Part shown: piece after piece, positions 59,534 to 64,000 of the stretch | How the letters are laid out: each line of letters starts with the position of its first letter | Numbering within the stretch: position 1 is the stretch's first letter | Assembly: GCA_041649635.1 (NCBI GenBank) | Contig: JBAZMV010000002.1 | Location: 62,001 to 126,000 of the forward strand | DNA length: 64,000 nucleotides | Direction: 5' to 3' | DNA from: Dehalococcoidia bacterium | GTDB taxonomy: Bacteria; Chloroflexota; Dehalococcoidia; E44-bin15 | Notes under the pieces: generated by a model | Told to the model about the DNA's origin: nothing | Databases searched by the model: none | Seen by the model: the letters and a program-made list of their open reading frames with translations, nothing else | Made by a program: the position numbers and the translations under genes

Positions 59534-59752
59534 ATGAAGACGTATATGGAAATAGCCCAATTGATAGTGGCAATCGTGCTAATCATAGCGCTGCTGCTTC
59601 AGGTAAGAGGGGGTGGGCTTGGAGGCATATTCGGGCAGCAGACGGGCGCCTACCGCACTAAACGCGGCATAGAGAAGACGCTTTTCCGCATGACAATTGT
59701 CATGATGATCATTTTCGTTTTAATATCCATATTCGCTGTCAGGGTTTCATGA
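59534..59752 (+). CDS. secG: Preprotein translocase subunit SecG
   Basis: This 72-residue protein has two membrane helices (about 6-25 and 50-70) joined by the SecG signature RGGGLGGIFGQQTGAYRTKR. It assists SecYE in protein export, which this organism uses for its many secreted proteins. It starts 2 bp after gatB and ends 4 bp before the next gene. Confidence 0.9.
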   Translation: MKTYMEIAQLIVAIVLIIALLLQVRGGGLGGIFGQQTGAYRTKRGIEKTLFRMTIVMMIIFVLISIFAVRVS

Positions 59753-59756
59753 CGCC

Positions 59757-60566
59757 ATGACCGTTATCACGCTGACCACGGATTTCGGCACGGATGATGC
59801 CTACGTATCGATCATGAAGGGCGTCATCCTTAGCATTAACCCGAATGCTAATATCGTCGATATCTGCCACACCGTGAGGCCGCAGAACATAACGCAGGCG
59901 GCATACATCCTGAGCACAGCGGCTGGCTACTTCCCCGAGGGCACTATCCATGTGGCGGTCATCGATCCCGGCGTCGGCACGAAGCGCAGGGCGGTGCTCC
60001 TCGTCGGACCTAATTCGTATTACATCGGGCCGGACAATGGCGTGTTCAGCTACGTGGCGTCGCAGGCGACCCCACGAATGCACGCGTTCGAGCTGACCAA
60101 CGAGCGCTACTGGCTGCATCCGGTGAGCCATACCTTTCACGGCCGCGACATATTCGCACCCGTCGCGGCGCACTTATCGATCGGGGTCGCGCCGCATGAA
60201 CTGGGCACGCCCATCACGTCGCTCTCCGGCGTGACGCTCTCGCGGCCGTACCATCACGAGGATGGGACGCTCATCGGCAAGGTGATACACATCGATCACT
60301 TCGGCAACCTCATCACGGACATCATGAAAGAGGACATGCCGAAGGGACGGGTTTTCATAGAGGTCTTCGGCCACATCATCGACGATATAAGCACCTCCTA
60401 CGAGGACGAGGAAGGCCTGCTGGCCATATTCGGGTCGGACGACAGGCTGGAGGTGTCCATTACGCAGGGCAGCGCCGCCAGCTATCTCAGGGCCAAGATA
60501 GGGGACGAGGTCAAGGTGGGCGCTACGAAGACGTCATTGAGAACAGGGAAAAGCAAAAATCAATAA
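59757..60566 (+). CDS. S-adenosyl-L-methionine hydrolase (DUF62 family)
   Basis: This 269-residue protein belongs to the SAM hydroxide adenosyltransferase family: ITLTTDFGTDDAYVSIMKG (conserved Asp), DICHTVRPQNI, HVAVIDPGVGT, GPDNGVFSYV, FHGRDIFAPVAAHLS and HIDHFGNLIT. These enzymes split SAM into adenosine and methionine. It lies in an apparent unit with secG and UbiA. No fluorinase-type features are seen. Confidence 0.88.
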   Translation: MTVITLTTDFGTDDAYVSIMKGVILSINPNANIVDICHTVRPQNITQAAYILSTAAGYFPEGTIHVAVIDPGVGTKRRAVLLVGPNSYYIGPDNGVFSYVASQATPRMHAFELTNERYWLHPVSHTFHGRDIFAPVAAHLSIGVAPHELGTPITSLSGVTLSRPYHHEDGTLIGKVIHIDHFGNLITDIMKEDMPKGRVFIEVFGHIIDDISTSYEDEEGLLAIFGSDDRLEVSITQGSAASYLRAKIGDEVKVGATKTSLRTGKSKNQ

Positions 60567-60579
60567 AAGGAAGGCACAG

Positions 60580-61488
60580 ATGGGAAACTTGAAGACGTGG
60601 TTGATGCCGGCAAGGCCGAGCTTTCTGCTATTGGTGCCGGTTTGCCTCTTCACCGGAGTGGCCGTGTCGTTGTTCGAGGACTACGCTTTCCGGCCTCTCT
60701 ACTTCGCGCTGGCGTTTATCGGCGCGTTTTTCGCTCATATGGCCGTGAATATTCTCAATGAATACTCTGATTACAAGACCGGCATCGATTTCAACACCAA
60801 ACCTACGCCGTTCTCCGGCGGCAGCAAGGCTCTGCCGTCCGGGAAGCTCGATGCCAAGAAAGTCCTGATCTTCGGCCTGTCCTGTCTGGCGATAACGGCC
60901 GCCATCGGCATATATTTCATCACGGTATATCAGTGGAAGATAGCTCCGGTCGGCATCCTCGGCGTGCTCATTGTCTTTCTGTACACGCCCTATCTCACCA
61001 GGCTGCCAGGAATCACGGAGATCGTTGGCCCCGGTCTCGGGTTCGGTCTCATGGTCTTCGGGACGTATGTAACGCAGAGCGGGCAGTATTACAGCGCGGG
61101 CGCCATCGTCGTATCCGTGGTGGCCGGACTGCTCATCGCCGATCTGCTTCTGATTAACGAGTTCCCCGACGTGGAGGCCGATAAACCGGCGGGCCGCAAG
61201 CACCTCCCGATCATCCTCGGCAAGACAAAGGCAGGCATCGTTTACAGCGCGTTCCTGATAGGGGCGTACGTAGCCATAATCGCCGGAGCCGCCGCTGGCG
61301 TGCTGCCCTGGCTGGCGCTCGTGGGTTTGCTGACCCTGCCTTTAGGGTTCAAGGCGATGAATGCAGCGGTTAAGCACAATAACGATATGTCCAAGCTGAT
61401 TCCGGCCCTGGGCGCGGATGTTATCACGGTGCTGGTCACGCCGCTGCTGATGTCGATTGGCATTGTGATAGCGACGTATGTGATGTAG
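60580..61488 (+). CDS. UbiA-family prenyltransferase
   Basis: This 302-residue protein has about eight membrane helices and the two Asp-rich motifs of the family: NILNEYSDYKTGID and LLLINEFPDVEADK. The first helix, LMPARPSFLLLVPVCLFTG, is typical of MenA-like members. It should attach an isoprenoid chain to an aromatic or similar head group in quinone or lipid biosynthesis. MenA is one option, but no men genes are nearby. Confidence 0.85.
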   Translation: MGNLKTWLMPARPSFLLLVPVCLFTGVAVSLFEDYAFRPLYFALAFIGAFFAHMAVNILNEYSDYKTGIDFNTKPTPFSGGSKALPSGKLDAKKVLIFGLSCLAITAAIGIYFITVYQWKIAPVGILGVLIVFLYTPYLTRLPGITEIVGPGLGFGLMVFGTYVTQSGQYYSAGAIVVSVVAGLLIADLLLINEFPDVEADKPAGRKHLPIILGKTKAGIVYSAFLIGAYVAIIAGAAAGVLPWLALVGLLTLPLGFKAMNAAVKHNNDMSKLIPALGADVITVLVTPLLMSIGIVIATYVM

Positions 61489-61661
61489 CGTCGATGGAGT
61501 AGGGCGGGAACCCGTCATATTTTGCGGAATGTATTTGTCTCTCGGCGTGTCCTTCCATGATCAACATTGTGTGGAAGGATTCACCTCGCCAAAACCATTG
61601 TTGAAGGTGAAGAACACCTTCAACAGCGATAAGTTCCGTGGGGTGTCGATTGCGGAAATAA

Positions 61662-61686
61662 AAAGGGGAGCCGTTCAGGCTCCCCC
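61662..61686 (-). terminator. Intrinsic terminator after the GLUG-repeat gene
   Basis: GGGGAGCC pairs with GGCTCCCC around GTTCA (61665-61685). On the minus strand it is followed by TTTTTATTT. It lies 24 bp past the stop at 61710. Confidence 0.7.
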
Positions 61687-61709
61687 GTCGTTTTCTCTGC
61701 GTTCGTTAC

Positions 61710-64000
61710 CTAGTAATTAACCATCCTGCGTCGGAAGAGCAAGATCGCGATCAGGATGACCAGAATTATGCCTACGGCAATTCCGACCCACGTTGCGGCG
61801 CTCAGTCCTCCCGATTCGTCAACCGAGGCAGCAGGCGGGGCATTTGTAGCCGCTGGAGTGGGGGTTGGCTCATCGCCGGGAGCTTGTTCGGAAGGGCCGG
61901 CCAAGACGGCGAAAACGGTGAAGTGATCGATTGTGAAAGTGGCGGTGCCGCCGCTGACGGTGCCCTCCACGATTTCCCATGATTGAGTGGCCTCGTTGAA
62001 GAAGGCGATGGCCACGGTCTCTCCTTCACCCACCTCGGAAGGATCGAAGGCGATGGTTATCTCTATCCCGGGGCTGAAGGTGGCTCCGCTCGGCTGGAAG
62101 GAGAAGGCTGCCAGTATGTGCATGCCCTCCGGGGCCGGCGGAGGGTCGATTAGATTAACTGTTATTTCCGTAACAGGCAGGCCGTTGGCCCCCAGCGCCT
62201 GTGTATTGGCCGGTATCGAGACGGTGACCGAGCCGTCCCCCGAAGATACGACGGCATCATCCAAGAAGAATCCGGCGGATGATAGCTCCCATCTGTCACC
62301 CTGGCCCAGCACGAAAAGTCCCGCGGTGGGTGGCATCCAGCCTGAGTCTCCGCCGCCGCCGTAATAGGAGTCATACTGTGGTACCGGTGTAGATGTCGGT
62401 GTGGGTGTCGGCGATGGAGTAGGAGTAGGTGTTGGCGTAGGTGTAGGCGATGTCCCGCTGTAGATATACCATACGGGGGAATTGCCCGGTATCTGCCATG
62501 ACAGGAAGGGATAGCCGTTGTTTATATTGTTGGTTGCGTTTCCCTGAATATCCCAGCCGGTGAATGTTGCAATGTTTTTCATCTCCGCGGTGGTTTTCGG
62601 CTCGCCTTTGCCGGTATCGTCCCGGCCGGTGGTTTCCCGGTCATAGAAGCTGGCGGTCACCGTGCCGCTGCTTTGCTTGCCCACAAGCCCGCCGATGTCT
62701 GTAACCCCGCTTACTTTGCCTATGGCGTAAGAATTATTCACCGTGCCGCCATCTTTCAGTCCCACAAGCCCGCCTACCTCGGTGGAGCCGTTAACGGCGC
62801 CGGTTGCGTAAGAATTATTCACCGTGCCGCCTTCGCTGTAACCCACGAGCCCGCCGGTTTCGTCAGGGCAGTTAACGCTACCGGTTGCGTAAGAATTGCT
62901 CACCGTATAACTGTCTTGCCAACCCACCAGTCCGCCGGCGCGGCGTTTTCCAGCGACATTACCGGTGGCGTAACAATTGCTCACCGTGCCGCCGTTATAT
63001 CCCGCAAGCCCGCCGACGGCGTAGTCTCCCGTGCCGCTCACGGTTCCTGTGGCGTAGGAGTTGTTCACCGTGCCTTGATATCTGTAACCTACGAGACCGC
63101 CGACGTAGCTGTTGCCGTTTACGGTTCCTGTGGCGTACGAGTTGTTCACCGTGCCGTAATAGTTCTGTCCCACGAGCCCGCCGACGCAGTTGACGGTGCT
63201 GGCAACTGCGCCTGTGGCGTACGAGTTGTTCACTGTGCCTTGATAGTTCTGTCCCACGAGCCCGCCGACATTGCTGTTGCCGTTTACGGTTCCTGTGGCG
63301 TATGAGTTATTCACCATGCCGTAGTTACGTCCCGCAAGTCCGCCGACGCAATCTTGAGTTCCGTTCACTGTACCTGTAGCGTGCGAGTTGTTCACCGTGC
63401 CGTTCAAGATAAGCCCCACGAGCCCGCCGACGTCTGCCTGCCCGCTTACGTTGCATGTGGCGGAAGAGTTGTTCACCGTTCCATCTTCGTTCCTGCCCAC
63501 GAGCCCGCCGACGTAATCACCTGAACCGTTAACGGTTCCAGCGGCGGAAGAATTTATTATAGTGCCTTGATTGTTGTAACCCACGAGCCCGCCGACACGT
63601 TGCTGTCCGGTGATGTTCACGCTAGCAAGGCTCACGTTGCCAACCGAGCTCCCGCTATCTATATAACCAAACAGGCCTACATAATTGGTATCTGATCGGT
63701 TGATGAACAGTCCCGTAATGGAAAAGCCCCTGCCGTCGAAGCTGCCGGTGAACTTGGTCGTCGAGTCTCCTATGGGAAGGAATCCATTGCCGCCGTTCCA
63801 CGTGTTGTGATCGATCCCGGACAAATCTATGTTAGCGTCCAGGGCGTAGTGGGCGGCAAGGTTGGAGTTCATGTCCTGGAGGCCGGCAAGGTCGGTTATC
63901 AAGATTGGGTCCGCCGGCGAATCGCCCGGGGCCGCTGCCGCCTCCTGCGGCAGAAGTGCGATAAGCCCGCCTAGCAGAGTAGATACGAGAATCGCAGCAG
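61710..64000 (-). CDS. GLUG-repeat surface protein with ZU5-like domain and membrane anchor (N-terminus beyond window)
   Basis: The frame runs open to the right edge, giving 763 codons; the start and most of the signal peptide lie outside. The visible N-terminus (AAILVSTLLGGLIALLPQEA) is the end of a signal peptide. Twelve GLUG repeats follow (about residues 125-465, consensus VGGLVGxNxGTVNNSYATGxV). A Thr/Pro linker comes next, then a ZU5-like domain (about 570-700, with FSFQPSGATFSPGIEITIAF) and a C-terminal helix (WVGIAVGIILVILIAILLF) with RRR. The ZU5-like/helix part is shared with the cassette d proteins at 1384-2343 and 7010-7882. It is probably an adhesin-like protein held in the membrane. 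Confidence 0.85.
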   Translation of the reverse strand, partial: AAILVSTLLGGLIALLPQEAAAAPGDSPADPILITDLAGLQDMNSNLAAHYALDANIDLSGIDHNTWNGGNGFLPIGDSTTKFTGSFDGRGFSITGLFINRSDTNYVGLFGYIDSGSSVGNVSLASVNITGQQRVGGLVGYNNQGTIINSSAAGTVNGSGDYVGGLVGRNEDGTVNNSSATCNVSGQADVGGLVGLILNGTVNNSHATGTVNGTQDCVGGLAGRNYGMVNNSYATGTVNGNSNVGGLVGQNYQGTVNNSYATGAVASTVNCVGGLVGQNYYGTVNNSYATGTVNGNSYVGGLVGYRYQGTVNNSYATGTVSGTGDYAVGGLAGYNGGTVSNCYATGNVAGKRRAGGLVGWQDSYTVSNSYATGSVNCPDETGGLVGYSEGGTVNNSYATGAVNGSTEVGGLVGLKDGGTVNNSYAIGKVSGVTDIGGLVGKQSSGTVTASFYDRETTGRDDTGKGEPKTTAEMKNIATFTGWDIQGNATNNINNGYPFLSWQIPGNSPVWYIYSGTSPTPTPTPTPTPSPTPTPTSTPVPQYDSYYGGGGDSGWMPPTAGLFVLGQGDRWELSSAGFFLDDAVVSSGDGSVTVSIPANTQALGANGLPVTEITVNLIDPPPAPEGMHILAAFSFQPSGATFSPGIEITIAFDPSEVGEGETVAIAFFNEATQSWEIVEGTVSGGTATFTIDHFTVFAVLAGPSEQAPGDEPTPTPAATNAPPAASVDESGGLSAATWVGIAVGIILVILIAILLFRRRMVNY
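62650..63620 (-). repeat. GLUG-encoding tandem repeat
   Basis: Twelve units of about 78-87 bp each encode GGLVG...TVNNSYATG. The four units between about 63050 and 63320 are very similar in DNA, so copy number may vary between strains. Confidence 0.8.

Overview
The window looks like the chromosome of an anaerobic Chloroflexota bacterium, most likely from or near class Dehalococcoidia. This is inferred from gene content only: lipid-transfer thiolases with an HMG-CoA-synthase/DUF35 partner, paired nitronate-monooxygenase-like and SnoaL-like genes, large Thr-Pro-rich secreted proteins, and the recJ/xer/uvrC housekeeping block. Composition is near balanced, except for clearly AT-rich accessory genes around 31.7-32.3 kb, 39.1-39.7 kb and 40.4-42.2 kb.

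Region 1 (1-16 kb, all on the minus strand) is the most unusual part. It is a four-gene cell-surface cassette present twice in the same order. Each copy encodes (a) a secreted glycine-rich protein with a C-terminal beta-sandwich-like domain, (b) a secreted protein made of that C-terminal domain alone, (c) a membrane-anchored protein with Ig-like repeats and a basic tail, and (d) a membrane-anchored protein with a Thr/Pro linker and a ZU5-like domain. Most of these transcription units have a sigma70-type promoter with 17-bp spacing. In copy A, gene b is preceded by two cyclic-di-GMP-I (GEMM-I) riboswitch aptamers and a terminator that overlaps the second aptamer. Two multi-PAS sensory proteins flank the cluster, one of them with an excisionase-like HTH and a receiver-like domain lacking the phospho-acceptor.

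Region 2 (16-31 kb) is mixed. It holds a Crp/Fnr regulator with a 2[4Fe-4S] ferredoxin, a glutaredoxin-PDZ fusion, a b-type cytochrome fused to an Fe-S domain, a lipoprotein hydrolase, rarA, an ECF sigma factor with an anti-sigma/beta-propeller protein, a YgiQ radical-SAM enzyme, tRNA-Arg(TCT), a macro-domain protein, and a thiolase plus HMG-CoA-synthase-like/DUF35 pair.

Region 3 (31-42 kb) is dominated by one 2178-residue secreted protein combining DNRLRE-like, Fn3-like, metallophosphoesterase and six PKD domains. Its leader carries a third c-di-GMP-I riboswitch with its own terminator. A short decayed relative of its C-terminal repeat lies downstream, and an AT-rich solitary AIPR phage-resistance gene lies upstream.

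Region 4 (42-61.5 kb) is mostly housekeeping: an ABC-2 exporter with an AbrB-type regulator, an MtaB-like methylthiotransferase, a tandemly duplicated NMO-like/SnoaL-like gene pair, a fabF-recJ-xer-uvrC operon, pcm, and gatB-secG-SAM hydrolase-UbiA. Region 5 (61.7 kb to the right edge) is a partial gene for a GLUG-repeat surface protein whose C-terminal half resembles the cassette d proteins. Families of palindromic intergenic repeats (GTAGGGGC-armed hairpins and a composite unit of about 90 bp) are spread through regions 2-4.

The main inference is that c-di-GMP controls a surface-matrix programme here. The folding logic read from the sequence suggests opposite signs for the two loci: ON for the cassette and OFF for the giant protein.
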